From Magnolia sinica (Eukaryota; Streptophyta; Magnoliopsida; Magnoliales; Magnoliaceae): a stretch of 64,000 nt of DNA. The stretch covers positions 41,284,501 to 41,348,500 of the forward strand of contig NC_080574.1 in NCBI RefSeq assembly GCF_029962835.1. The letters are read 5' to 3'. This document shows positions 25,538 through 36,852 of the stretch, one piece after another (the first letter of the stretch is position 1; each line of letters starts with the position of its first letter). Under the pieces are notes generated by a model, which did not search any database, was not told the origin of the DNA, and worked only from the letters and a program-made list of their open reading frames with translations. Both the position numbers and the translations under genes were made by a program.

Positions 25538-26487
25538 ATCTTACTCATCTTTGTTACAAACCAAAAATTGCAGTTTCCTTTATTATGCTCTGTAGCTTTT
25601 TTCTAGATTGTACAAATCCTTCATGACTTCAAAATTAGCTATGTTAAGTATCGAAAGAATTTTTTATTTTTTATTTTATTTTTATGTTTTTTGAGATGTA
25701 TGTTTGCACAAATCCTTGGATTGCCTCTTCACATGATTCGGCTAGACATTGCTTTATTTGTTTGTTTTTTGTATTATAGGCTCAACAATTGGGTTTGGTT
25801 TTCGCAATAAACATGGCAAGCTATCTTAACCTCGAAATCTCTCTAGATTGAGCTGATTACGTTTCCCTTACCATTCATAGCCCCGCTTGGTCTAGAACGA
25901 GCTCCCCTCAGGTCAGGAGTGTATCGAGCATATCCAAAAACCAGGTGAGTCAAATAACAACAGTCCCCCATATGTATGTTCAAATGTCACAATTTTTTTC
26001 ACACTGTTTTGATAGTTGATTGTTGTTGTTTCAATCTATTCACATGTTTTTGTTCTTATTTTTTACTTGTTGCTTGTTAGTTAGGTACATAAAAGGCCAT
26101 CGCATTGTGGAGCTCTTCATCTGCTTGGACTTTCATTGAATTATCTTTTTATTTTGAAGTCTTCCATTGTAGATTTTATTTTTTATTGTCAAGTTTGTAA
26201 GATAAATAATGTTTCAAATTACATCATGGTTGTTTTTACTATCTTTTGATTTTTAAATGAATATGGTTTAAATATATTTGTTTATTTATTTATTTATTTT
26301 ATTTTATTTTTTACAATAGGTTTTTTGGTTTAAAATCATTCCGAAATAAGAACTGTTCGGAAATATGACTGTTGGCACTAGAACGGTTTAAAACCGTTCC
26401 TAAAATTCCGTATCTAAATTTTGAAACGGTACCCAAAACGGTTCTGAACCGTTCCTGAATTTTTGTGACCTCATTTAGGAACGGTTT
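25538..26487. other. 3' part of the insert: unassigned, with AACGGTT cluster
   Basis: T-rich DNA follows the OEP16-2 stop and may be its natural 3' flank. A patch at 25785-25950 (LPFIAPLGLERAPLRSGVYR in one frame) could be another gene piece but is not recognised. The last 150 bp are packed with AACGGTT / AACCGTT words in both orientations, including the near-palindrome GAACGGTTTAAAACCGTTC (26372-26390). The left edge of the insert carries a related word. Confidence 0.4.
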
Positions 26488-26589
26488 TATAGCTTCCAAT
26501 ATCTTTTTAACATATTTCATCCTATCCTCAATGATTTTAGGATCAGTGGCACCTTTAAATATCAAAGGACTGAACTTCATGAATTTAGT
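26488..26589 (-). repeat. Right copy of the ~101-bp duplication flanking the gene-fragment insert
   Basis: Same gag segment as 18730-18830. Here the upstream half of the element (leader, primer site, LTR) continues to the right, while non-retroelement DNA rich in AACGGTT words lies to the left. The pair brackets the 7657-bp insert like an unusually long target duplication. Confidence 0.85.
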
Positions 26590-27803
26590 ACCTCTACTTC
26601 ATAAATATGTTCGGTTATGATTTGCCAACAGGTTCCATTGAATTGTGAATTGATCCTATTGTTGTTTCATCATCGTTGGTGTCTGATTTACTAATTCAAA
26701 TGCGATGTCCTAAGGCTGCAAGTTAGCTCTAGCGAAATTGGCACGCATAGTGTTCGTGGATAAAGGTAATTTATCAGTACTTAGTCCAACCTCGCCTTGG
26801 TCAATTGTAGGAGGAGGAGGTATAGAAAATTAAGGTAACTCTTTGTCCTCATGCCCATCTACTATATTTTCATCTTGCTCCCTTTCTGTAGACTCTTCTT
26901 CAACTAAAATGGTGACATCTACTACAGGTTCACGAGGAATGGTGATGCTAGCAGATGGTATTATATCTAGGAGACTGCGTGTCGTTTTAGGTGCCATAAT
27001 TCCTCTATAAGGAGGTTTGATTAAGACTTAGTAAGGTTATAAAATAGGATTGAATATTTACATTTTGATTCAAAAGAATTTTAGTAAAAGGATTCCACTT
27101 AATTATGTTTTTACAAAGTTCAGACTGAACAGACCAAATTGCTATCCCTAGTTACTGTTCTAATTAATAGTTTACTTACTTATAAATTTCAGTTTTTTCT
27201 TAAATATTTTTTGGATACCGTTTCTTAATTTTATAACGTCTCTATAAAATTTTCGCAAGTTTCGTCAACTACAAAATTTTCAAGATTTCCTGTAGTGAGG
27301 TCTGCTCAAAATTTCAATTTATAACCATTTGCACTAACTCCCTGAATTAGTGTAGTGACTATTAAATCTAAATTTTCTAAATATTTTAATTTTAATTTAG
27401 GCTTATCAATCCTCGATTAAGCTTTCAAATGTCCTTGATCGGAGTAGTACTTTTATAGTTATGAATTTTCCAAGTTGAGTTATTCCTGATGCCCATTACT
27501 GTCTAGAAGGACTTTGTGGACTAAATATCTTTAAAATTCATTATACTTCAAACTAACCCATCTTAATCTAAAATATTTTCAAATCAGAGTCTAGGGAACC
27601 TAATTGAAATTTCTATGTCCAACAACAATTAATAGGATATCTAGTTTAGGTTTCAATGTTCATAATTCCATACATCAACAAATTGTGGAAATCTTAAATG
27701 TCATGTTTTTAATTTCAAGGGCCTACAATTTATGGACTTTTGTAAGATGCATAACCCACGGGTCATTTTAAGTTTTAGAAAAAGCCTCTCTCTAATACCA
27801 TTT

Positions 27804-30530
27804 TGTCACGCCCCATAATTCAGATACAGAATGTGCACCCTCAGACCCGAGCTACGGTCCATGACTTGTACACTAAGCGTACTTAAATCAATGAGTTACT
27901 TCGTCTGAGTAGAGGCAAAGAATTATTTGTATTCTAAATTTCTATACCATTCATTTTTTTTTTACATACATCAATCAATAAATAATTTCATAAACATTTA
28001 GTTCATATGTTTGTAACATTCACAAAAACTAATCATTATAACACATCTCACCCATTTAGGGCTTTATTGAACTGCTAGTCAACTAATAAATGCAAAACAT
28101 TTACAAGTCTGAATCTTTCAACTAAAATAAACTCCAAAGTATAAACAATTAATATAATATCGGCTCCATTCAAATAAGCTACTGATTTAATGTATTCAGT
28201 TCATCTTCTTCAAGATAGGGCCACTACCATTGTGGATAATCTACTGGTTCATATTTCTGCCTCAAAACTTGAGCAATTGTTACGTCGTCTACTAAATCTG
28301 TATGAATTTTCCATCAATATTACGTTAGCTAGCCAGGCTCAGTGAGTGAACCCATCATGGTTCATGCACATCATAATTAAAATATGAATGCATGAATGTC
28401 ATGATATGCATAGATGCGTGTATGCATCAAGTGGGTTGATCATTCCACTTACTTGAGTTGAATTCCATCAACCCACATCTCCCCTTTTTGGGGTAGGATT
28501 TCACTATCTTGGTAGGCTTCCACATATTATGAGTATCCAAGGATGGTCCCTAAGTCATTTGGTATTGTAAGTACATACAAATCATCTAGGGAACGCCCCC
28601 ATGTATTCAGCGTAGTTATACAGTGCATGACATGGATGCATGAGAATGCATGATGTATCATATTAACAATTGTCACATATATAGCAAGATATGACAATTC
28701 AATCTAAGAAAATTCAGCAAAGTACTCAACACAAAGAAATCACAATCAGTAAAACAAATAGATGAGTATTTTCATGACAACGGAAAGGCAACATATTAGG
28801 ATCATTCACCTGAAATCTGGTGATATGAATTCCGAGATGTTACTGAAAGATTAATCGGTTTGAAATCACTTAATTAAATAGTCCAATTAGTTCAATGATT
28901 GCGTCTATTTAAACCTACATGATCAGTTCATCTTTGGTCAATCAATTCCCCATCCATCTGAAAAATCAACGTTAGATTTCACCCACATCACATATAAACA
29001 ATTATCTCTTCATATGTGGTACATTTAACTAACCGAAGAAATCTAATCATCTTAATGTTTCGATCAAAATCAATTTTGATCGATCGATCTTAATTCAGAT
29101 TTCTAACATAAATTTTTAGACACTTTTTATCCCTTTCGATTGGTTGAGAGTACTGCTTGCTCGATCGATCAAACTAGTCATTCGATTGATCAAACTGGTC
29201 CTTCGATCGATCGAACCACCCTGTTGATTGCTTGATCTATGTTTCGAATTATGGATTTTTGTAGCTGGACTATTTTGCGCTACCTTCGATCGATTGAACA
29301 ATTCTCTCGATCAATTGAACAAAATCAAAATATTCATATTTAAGTCTCTGGACTGTTTTTTTTTTTTTTTGCTTTGTCACATTTGATTGATTAAACTTAT
29401 CAGTTGATCAATCAATCTGGTGTTATTTGAAACAAGTCCAGATGATCCAAATCTCATAACTTTTTTATTTTTCTTGTTTTAAATGATCCATTGATCATAT
29501 GGCTCAATCTAAAGCCATCCATTGACTCCCAAAATCCCAAATTGAGAATGGGTCAATAGATCACTTAAATCCAGACCATTCATGCTTTCAACTTTTAGAT
29601 CTAAGATGCACGATTGTACCATTTCATATTTATGGCCCATCAAACGGTTAGATCCACCCATACTCTTTGGGTTATAATTTAGATATATTCTAGGATGAGC
29701 ATAAATGGTGAGGGTTAGATCTGATCCGTCCGATCACCATCCTAGAATCTAAGGTATAAATGATTCATACAGTTAAATCTGATTAATATGCCCCATCCAT
29801 TGATCAGATTGATCTGAAAATTAAGGTACCGATATCTTTTGGCCCTTATGATCAAATGATCCATTTAGATCTATCCTAACATAGTCGGATGCAAGCAATT
29901 TAATTCATTCCTAAAATACTATCACATATATCTGAAATTCCAAATCATATTTTACTTAAGATTTCTTTACACACCTATGCAATAATTGTGTGGCCTATCA
30001 ACACCATACATTATATATATAAATCGGGCAGAAATAAACAAAATAACATAGAAATAAAAAGATCCAAGAGTAAAAACTTACCTGATTATGCTATCCTAGA
30101 ATCTCTTCTCTTTCTCTCTTTGATTTTCTTTCACTCTTTCGGTTTTTCTGTAGGAAACCTCTCTAATATCCCTTTTTAAAGATAATTTTTCTAGATAACA
30201 TAGGATGGGCACATCCTCCCTTATCCATAATTTGAAATCTTTATGGCATTTGACAAAAAGTTATTATTATTGCTCAAAGAATCGATATTCTGACCTCATT
30301 AACAAATCTTTGTGGCATTTGACAAAAAGTTATTATTAGTGCTTCAGGAATTAATCTTTCGGCCTCATCTACAACCGAGCGTCACGATGACAAGGGTCAA
30401 TCGCTCAATTTCTCTCAACCAAGAGTGTCTATACCAACTCAACTATTAATTTGTTTTTATTCTTAAATTAAAATAAAAATTTTAAGAATAAATTGTAATT
30501 CTAAGTGCATGAAAATTCAGGGTCCTTACA
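27804..30530 (-). repeat. 5' LTR of the Tekay/Del-like element
   Basis: On the minus strand it begins TGTAAGGACCCTGAATTTTC (30530) and ends ...GGGGCGTGACA (27804), followed after AAA by TGGTATTAGAGAG, the initiator tRNA-Met primer site. About 2.73 kb, long but within the range of this lineage. It contains a ~70-bp tandem duplication (30233-30370, both units with TGGCATTTGACAAAAAGTTA) and a cluster of TCGATCGATC words (29040-29420). Confidence 0.75.
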
Positions 30531-30830
30531 TCACCGAACACAATAAACCCCTGATGTGGTGACAATTGATTGGGCCATGTCCAATTGTTTGAGACGGGGC
30601 TCAGTCAACTACGTGCTCGAGTGTCACTCATGGGCTGGCCCAATCAAGCATAACGACATCAGGGCCTTACTGCCTTGGGTGATGTGGGTGGAACTCATGT
30701 TTTGGTTTGGGCAGTTGGTTTACCCATGAAACTCATGTTTTGGGCCACCTGATGACTGGATTATTTTGGATGCCTTGTACTATAATAAGTTGTAAGGTAC
30801 AATTAACTACATGTGAATGTTTCTCTTTTG
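30531..30830. other. Spacer between two retroelements
   Basis: About 300 bp with no gene. It includes repeated CTCATGTTTTGG words (30690-30760). Its origin is unclear. Confidence 0.4.
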
Positions 30831-31878
30831 ATGGAGGCGAGTTCATTCCTTTCGGTATAAACTAAAGATGTCTGTTTAAGGACACTTCAAAAGGGTGGTA
30901 AAGACGAAGTCATGGTCTGACTTATCGAAAGTTGGCCCACCTTAGAGGTCACTTGGGAAAAAAATCATCACTCTACAATGGAAAGTGAGTTTATTGCACT
31001 TGGCATTGCTTGTAAAGAAAGTGAATGGCTAAGATACCTACTGATGGAAATTCCATATTGGCCAAGACCTACTCCTGCCATATCTATCTTTTGTGATAGT
31101 CAGGCTACTCTTTGTCGTGCTATGAGTAAGACTTATAATGGTAAGTCTAGAAATGTAGGTCTAAGGCATAACTTTGTTAAAGGATTGCTCAGAGATGGAG
31201 TAATCACAGTGGAATATGTTAAATCCATCCTGAACTTAGCAGATCCCTTGACAAAAGGTTTATCAAGAGATCAAATAAGGAGAACCACTAAAGGAATGAG
31301 ACTAAGATCCATAAAGATATAACTTTCACTCTTGATGGCAACCCTACCTATGTTTTGAAATATAGGCTAGGTTCAAAGGGACAAACAAGTCAAGTATGTG
31401 ACTGAAATATACACTAGAAAAAGAAAATTTGAGTCTCATTCCTAAAAGTCTAGTGTTTGGTTTCTGCATTTCATAAGAGGCTGAGTATTAATTCTTAATA
31501 GATCTATAAGAAGACTTTGTTGAGATGAAGCAGAATCATCTTTGATAGATCTACCTATATGAGCAGAGAAGTGAGGCCGCTTTTGAAGAGATTGGGATCG
31601 TCTCTAGAATATTCATGAAATAAGGATACGCACAAGGCCAGAAATGTGTGAACTTTTAGATCTCCAATTATATATGAATAGATGTGTGTTATGTGTCCGG
31701 TGAGTCATTTAAGGTCCTTAGTTCAAGACTAATGGGTCACTAAGTACCTGGCATAACTTTGATACATATACACTAAAGTAAATATTCAAATCCAAAAGAT
31801 ACCTTTACTTATGCACCTATTTATACTGATATGCCATTCGTTCTAGAATCTGATTTTATTTTTGAAATTGTGGGGGAT

Positions 31879-32851
31879 TGTTGTGTTTTTTAGATAAAAA
31901 TAAATTTCAAAAATAAAAGTTATTTTTAGAAAGTAAATAAATATATTAATTATTTAAACTTTCCATAAATAGTGTGTATAGTCAGTCGGTAAGAGAAGGG
32001 GTTTTTGCTTATGCAACCAGGGTTCAAATCTCCTCGAGGACGGTGCGAAGCACCGTCCGCGCACACACGTGGCATGGGCTGTAGGGCTGCTTGGGCGCTT
32101 TTTGGCGCTTTATTAGGCGCACTTAGCACTTCGCATCGTCGCAAGGAGCAAAAAGATAGTCTTTTTGGCACATGGTTCAAACTTTTTTGGCCATGGTACA
32201 ACTGGAATTGAACGAGGGTTTATCCTGATGATTTTATGACCTTTGTTGATTAAGAGTAATTGTGACATGATTGTACATGTGGCACCTATGCCATGTGTCG
32301 CTTATGTGGATTCAGTTTTTCCTGTTGGATAACTGCTCCTGTCTGAATGGGTACAGAAATAACTGCCATATGACATAGAGTCATGTCCTTTCATGGAAAG
32401 ACAATTATTTGCTGTGAATGGATATGAATTTCTTAAAGAGGCTCTTTAGCACCTCTTCAGAAAGAAATCCATAACCCTTCAGTTGATATAAATTCTGGAT
32501 ACTATAATCCAGAAGCATAGACTCTTAATTCTTAACATTATATCATTTTCTGTGCAATTACTCTCGATCTAATCTCTTACTGAGTTTTTTCTGAACGTCT
32601 TAAGGCATATCGGTGTCAAAATTAGAGATCTGTTCAATACTTAAATGTGTAAATTTTCGTGTTAAAAATTGGATTGAGAGTTCATTGTATCCTGAAGACA
32701 ATTTGCAGATTTCCTTCGTTTGCACTTGCTGAAATTTTTAGAAAAAAGGGCAGCAAATCTGTCTTGAGAAATCGACTATTCAAGTCGTGCCTTGAACCCG
32801 ATAGATCTAATCGTTTTCTTCTATCCTCCGTTGTGTATTAGGTTTCTAACA
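31879..32851 (+). repeat. 3' LTR of the copia remnant
   Basis: Starts TGTTGTGTTTTTTAG just after the polypurine tract and ends ...GGTTTCTAACA, giving the expected TGTT...AACA ends; 973 bp. A tRNA-like module lies 100 bp inside its 5' end (31979-32042). Confidence 0.75.
31979..32042 (+). other. tRNA-like module with A- and B-box inside the copia LTR
   Basis: TAGTCAGTCGGTAAGAG resembles a tRNA D-arm/A-box (compare TAGCTCAGTYGGTAGAG). GGTTCAAATCTCC, about 35 bp further on, resembles the T-arm/B-box (GGTTCRANTCC). Spacing and order fit a pol III internal promoter of a tRNA or SINE head. No acceptor stem pairs, so it is not a functional tRNA gene. It could be an old SINE insertion or a lineage feature of the LTR. 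Confidence 0.5.
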
Positions 32852-34366
32852 ATTTATAGATGATTCCAATCGATGATCACTAAATTATTTGAAGGTCGAC
32901 ATCTCGAGTATAGTTCAAAAAACTTAAAGGCTGAAATGCGCGTTTAACTAACAAGCTTTCAGGCAACTAACAAGCCAGCAACGACTGAAAAACCAAGAAG
33001 TTGAAAAACAAACAAAAGGAAAAGAAAAAAAAAAAAAAAACTCAAACTCAAAAAGCCAGCCTAGTCAACTCAACTTGGCCAGAAATCGAGCCCAGTCACC
33101 ACGAAACTCACTAGCAAGCTTGACTAGTTTCATACATGGGTTGAGTTGTCGAGTCGGCTCAACTACTTGGTTGACTCAAACTGAGTCGCTAGCCGAGTTG
33201 ATTCATTTTTCAGTAGAAAACAGTCCCTACCAGCAAGATGAGCACAACTTTTGTGATTTATGATTTAACTTAATTATTTTTACAGTCATATCATTTCTAA
33301 GTATCCACTATTACTCTTAGTTTAATTATTAAATATTTAGTCAAGTCGAATTGAGTCGACCCGACTGGATTGGACATCCATTTGAGTGGAGTTTTTTAGT
33401 TTTTAAATTATGGCCTCAAAAGTTGGTTTTGATATGCAATCCTTATTTTATGTTAAACATAGACAAGGGGTTTAAGTAGTTAAGAAGAAGATAAGAGATG
33501 ATTAACCTACAAAATAATAAGAAATGCATGGCTTCAAGGTGCACTATGAGCACTGAGAGTAGGTGCAAAATGATATTTGGTTGTACCAAATATCATGAAA
33601 TTTCAGAATTAATCAGAAGCCTAAATTTTGGTGTGATATTTAATGGATAGAATGGATTTCATACAATTATCACAAAGGGCTTTGTAAAAATCTATTTTGA
33701 ACATCTCTCTCAACTTTTCCCATGTGGCCCCTTGATACATATATCAGCTTTTTTTTTTAAAGCTCTGGAACTGACAGTGACAAAAAACAAGGGTGGGCGT
33801 CCAATAAAATTCCCTTAAAACCCAAAAGAAATTTGCAAACAATTGGAAGATGACACTCATATCGATTTTTAAGTGGCCCACAATAATGCATATGTGAAAT
33901 CCACTCCCACCATTAAATGGGTTATCCCACGTTAGCCCTATGTATAAAAATCAGTTTATGTGTGATTCAGGTGAGGCCACACTAAAGGAAGCAATTTGAG
34001 AGAGAAGCCGACCCTTGATTTTTACCGGCTAATTGTGATGATCTTATGAAATCCACCCCAACCATTAGATGCCACACCAAACTTCAAGCCTGGGACCAAA
34101 AATTTAGGTCCATCTGTGATTCAGGTGCTCCACACTAAGAGGAATAGCTTGGAGAGTAAGCGTTGCCCTGTACATTGTTTCCAATCATGTGGTCCACCTA
34201 AATCATGGATGAAGCTAATTTTTGGACCCTAGGCCTAACATGGGGTGAAATAGTTGTTGGTTGGTGTGAATTTCATATAAACATTACATTGGAAAAGATC
34301 CCCAGGACCATTGGGATCAGGGTAAATGAAGATAAGGAAAGGAAATTGGTGGTAAATGGCACCTGA
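32852..34366. other. Repeat-derived noncoding DNA
   Basis: No gene. 33060-33220 is dense in GAGTCGGCTCAACT-like words. 33890-34170 contains two ~165-bp direct, diverged units, each with TGTGATTCAGGTG and a following CACACTAA, of the type seen in the other foldback repeats here. Both look like decayed MITE material. Confidence 0.45.
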
Positions 34367-35005
34367 GGTGTGTTTGGATTGGTGCATATGTGTGAAGATG
34401 AAATAAAATAAAATAAGAGTAAACTGTTCAGTAAATGAAAATAATTTCTAAAAAATTATTCCAAAGTGAATGGGGTGAAATGTCCTGTTGATCTCCGCTG
34501 GGAGGTTGCAAAGTTTTGCTACAAACGTTCGTTGTACACGTGGCGTGCTAATGATACTTGGAAACAATTCAAATATTAGCTACGTTAATGAAATCATACC
34601 AATAAAATAATTTATACCACCCAAAGGTTGATCATCTAAATAGATGGTTAAAAGATGGTTAAAAGACATAGGCAAACCGCTTGTTTATAATATTTACATT
34701 TGTGGCCATCCAATGGTTTGAAATTTCCTCACTTTTGGCTAAAGTATATATTTCATTAGGTTTATTATATTCATTTTATTAAATATTACATATGTAAACT
34801 AATTTAAGATATTAAAATTGATTTAGAATATAACTTATTCATGTGAGTACATTAAAAAATTCAAATGCATTTCAATTTCTCCAATTTTCTCCCGTGTAAC
34901 TACCATCCATACACAATTAAACAAGCCGGAGTAGTTACTCCCCGTTCATATACCCCCATGCCATTTCTCATTTACATTCCATTTATAAGCTCCCAAATAA
35001 GCCCC
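34367..35005. mobile_element. Possible PIF/Tourist-like MITE
   Basis: The left end GGTGTGTTTGGATTGGTGC and the right end (reverse strand) GGGGCTTATTTGGGAGCTT are similar inverted ends of the GGGNNTGTTTGG type known from PIF/Tourist elements. The flanking triplets are TGA and TGG, not an exact duplication, so the call is tentative. Confidence 0.35.
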
Positions 35006-35516
35006 TGGTCATTGTATGGTTGGTTTGCCTAAGCAATTGTACGGTTCATCGGTTTTTTATTCCATGCATATGAGCCCATGGCCTTCGTAGCCTAAACCGT
35101 TGATCCAATCGATTTTATGGAGTTGTCCCAACAAACTACGAAATTAGACATCCTAATCCTTGAAATTTGTCTGGCCCACAGTAAAATAGGCTACATCACA
35201 ATGGATGTATGGTGCAAGCTTACAGCTCATTAGGAAGGGCATGTAATGCACACATCAATCTGGACCTTCCACATTTTGTCATCCTTGTGGGATTGGCCGG
35301 ACGATTTTCACTCTCTGATTTTGCATGCTGAATTTCGTCCGCGGAAAATTCTCTCAACCATCCACTCGATGGGCACCACTTGGATGGTGATAAGACACCG
35401 ATCTAAGAGATTTGCAGATCTGTGTCATTTTTATGCTGCTCATGACATTTAAAGATGATCTGAAGCGTTAGATCAAACAGACTTTTAAGTTTCCCTACCA
35501 TCTGCTCTCATCTTAG

Positions 35517-36064
35517 ACTCGGATCGCATAGTGTATCACACAACACCGATCGTAGGTAATGTCTGCCGCTGGAAAAGATCTATGGACCCACCATAATATG
35601 TGTTTTGTCCACACCGTCCATACTTTTTTCCAGGTCATTTTAGCGTATGAGCCCAAAAATTGAGGCAGATCCAACTGTCAGCTGGACCACACTATAGGAA
35701 GTAGTGGTGATTGAGTGCCCACCATTAAAAACTTCTGAAGGGCTACAAAAGTTTTCGATCAATATGATATTATTATTTCCCCTTCATCCAGGTCTATGTT
35801 ATAGAATCAACAGGTTGGATGGAAAATAAACATTACAGTGGGGTATCAATAGTTTTAAATTGTGGACGTTCAATCGACCCTGTTTCCTGTAGTGTGGTCC
35901 ACCTGAGATTAGGATCTGCTTCTTTTTTTGAGTCATGAACTAAAAATATTTAAAACAATGAATGGACGGAATAGATAAAACACATATGGCATAGTAGGTT
36001 AACAGAGCATTTCCAAGTAGCACATATAATCGAGGGTGCTGTGTCTACCACACACAATCCGTGT
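35517..36064. mobile_element. Foldback MITE
   Basis: The left arm (GGCAGATCCAACTGTCAGC, CACACTATAGGAAG) is the inverted complement of the right arm (CTGTAGTGTGGTCCACCTG, AGGATCTGCTTC). Outer ends also pair: CGGATCGCATAGTGTATCAC at 35520 against the complement of the sequence ending near 36060. About 548 bp with a ~150-bp non-palindromic centre. No coding capacity. It belongs to the GTGGTCCACCTGAGAT repeat family that recurs in this window. No exact target duplication found. Confidence 0.65.
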
Positions 36065-36189
36065 CCAGGGCTGTCAATGGGCCGGGCTTTGGGTAGGTCT
36101 TGGCCTGGATTTTAAACTATTTCGGGCCACCTTTCTTTAAAATTCTGATTTATAAGCCCGAGTGGGGCCCTTGACACCCCTATCCGTAT

Positions 36190-36765
36190 CCAGCCCCTCG
36201 GAGCCACGGTTTAGCGACGCCTGCTATCCCGAATACAGCAATGTGGGTTGGAATACTGGACGTGAGGCCATATCGGATTATGAATTGTATATCTACTCCG
36301 TCCATCCGTTTTTTCAGCTCATTATAGAGAATGGACCAAAAAATTAAGCAGATCTATATCTCAAGTCGACCACACCGCAACAAACAGTAGTCATTGAACG
36401 CCTACCATTATAAAATTACTACAGTCCACCGTAATGTTTATTTTCCATCAAACCCGTTGATAAGGTCACTAAGATCTGGACGAAGGGAAACACAAATACC
36501 AGCTTGATCAAAAACTTTGTGGCCCATTACAAGTTTTTAAAGATCACTCAATAGTACGTTTTTTTTTTTTTTTTTGTTGTTGTTGTGGTATGGTCCACCT
36601 GAGTTTTGGATCTGGTTCATTTTTCGATCCATGCTCTAAATTAATCTGGAAAATCGGATAGACGGCGTAGATATACACTGGATACATCGAGGTGGGTCCC
36701 GCGATCAGGGTCCCACCCACATCGCTCGATTCGGGGTCGCAGCGAAGTCGCCGCCCGGTTTTACA
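36190..36765. mobile_element. Foldback MITE directly upstream of the PPR gene
   Basis: Same family as 35517-36064. Arms pair through CCCGAATACAGCAATGTGGG (left, ~36218-36237) and the complement of CCCACCCACATCGCTCGATT (right, ~36711-36730), and through the inner GATCTATATCTCAAGTCGAC / GTCCACCTGAGTTTTGGATC blocks. Its right edge lies about 87 bp before the PPR start codon, so it probably forms the proximal promoter or 5' UTR region. It contains an 18-T run near 36550. Confidence 0.6.
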
Positions 36766-36821
36766 GACCGCGGTAGAAACTGCCCTCGTTTCTCTGTCAG
36801 ACGCCACTACTGTTTTTTCAC

Positions 36822-36847
36822 AGAGAGAGAGAGAGAGAGAGAGAGAG
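36822..36847 (+). promoter_or_regulatory. (GA)n tract in the PPR 5' leader
   Basis: Thirteen GA units end 5 bases before the ATG at 36853. GA/CT tracts are common in plant 5' leaders and bind GAGA-type (BPC) factors. A leader role is inferred from position only. Confidence 0.4.
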
Positions 36848-36852
36848 TCCGA

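Larger units (their letters stand above)
18831..26487 (+). mobile_element. Chimeric insert carrying exons of three host genes
   Basis: A 7657-bp block sits inside a Ty3/gypsy gag and carries, in order and all on the + strand, four exons of a TauE/SafE-family gene, two exons of zeta-carotene desaturase and the last two exons of OEP16-2, with splice sites and introns kept. This points to DNA copied from genomic loci rather than from mRNA. Both edges have similar words: AGAAACGGTTCTATACCGT at the left (18832-18850) and GAACGGTTTTAAACCGTTC-like copies at the right (26370-26487). No clear Helitron, MULE or CACTA terminus was found, so the carrier type is open. A DNA transposon with gene capture and a double-strand-break repair patch are both possible. 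Confidence 0.65.
17064..30530 (-). mobile_element. Tekay/Del-like Ty3/gypsy element, interrupted
   Basis: A fossil chromovirus-like element on the minus strand. Its 5' LTR is 27804-30530, followed by a tRNA-Met-type primer site (27786-27800). A gag N-terminal frame opens MAPKTTRSLLDIIPS near 26998 and carries the block MKFSPLIFKGATDPK (26580 downward). The rest of gag, the protease region and the start of RT ([19 protein letters not shown], around 17080-17140) lie at 17080-18830. The rest of pol and the 3' LTR are not in the window. A 7.66-kb foreign insert divides it at 18831-26487. The left edge is the Athila LTR. It is heavily broken, with many interruptions. Confidence 0.75.
30831..32851 (+). 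mobile_element. Ty1/copia retrotransposon, 3' end
   Basis: A fossil copia 3' part on the + strand. 30978-31322 encodes the RNase H end of pol: MESEFIALGIACKESEWLRY, FCDSQATLCRA, RHNFVKGLLRDGVITVEYV and ADPLTKGLSRD, all diagnostic of copia. Downstream lies about 550 bp of noncoding tail, a polypurine tract (GTGGGGGAT, 31870-31878) and the 3' LTR. Gag, protease, integrase and RT are not present to the left. It is a truncated remnant. Confidence 0.85.

Noticed and set aside
18831-26487. Helitron or MULE as the definite carrier of the captured exons
   Set aside because: No TC...CTRR ends, no long terminal inverted repeats and no 9-bp duplication were seen, so the carrier is left open.
31979-32042. 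A functional tRNA gene
   Set aside because: D-arm and T-arm words are present but no acceptor stem or normal anticodon arm can be drawn.
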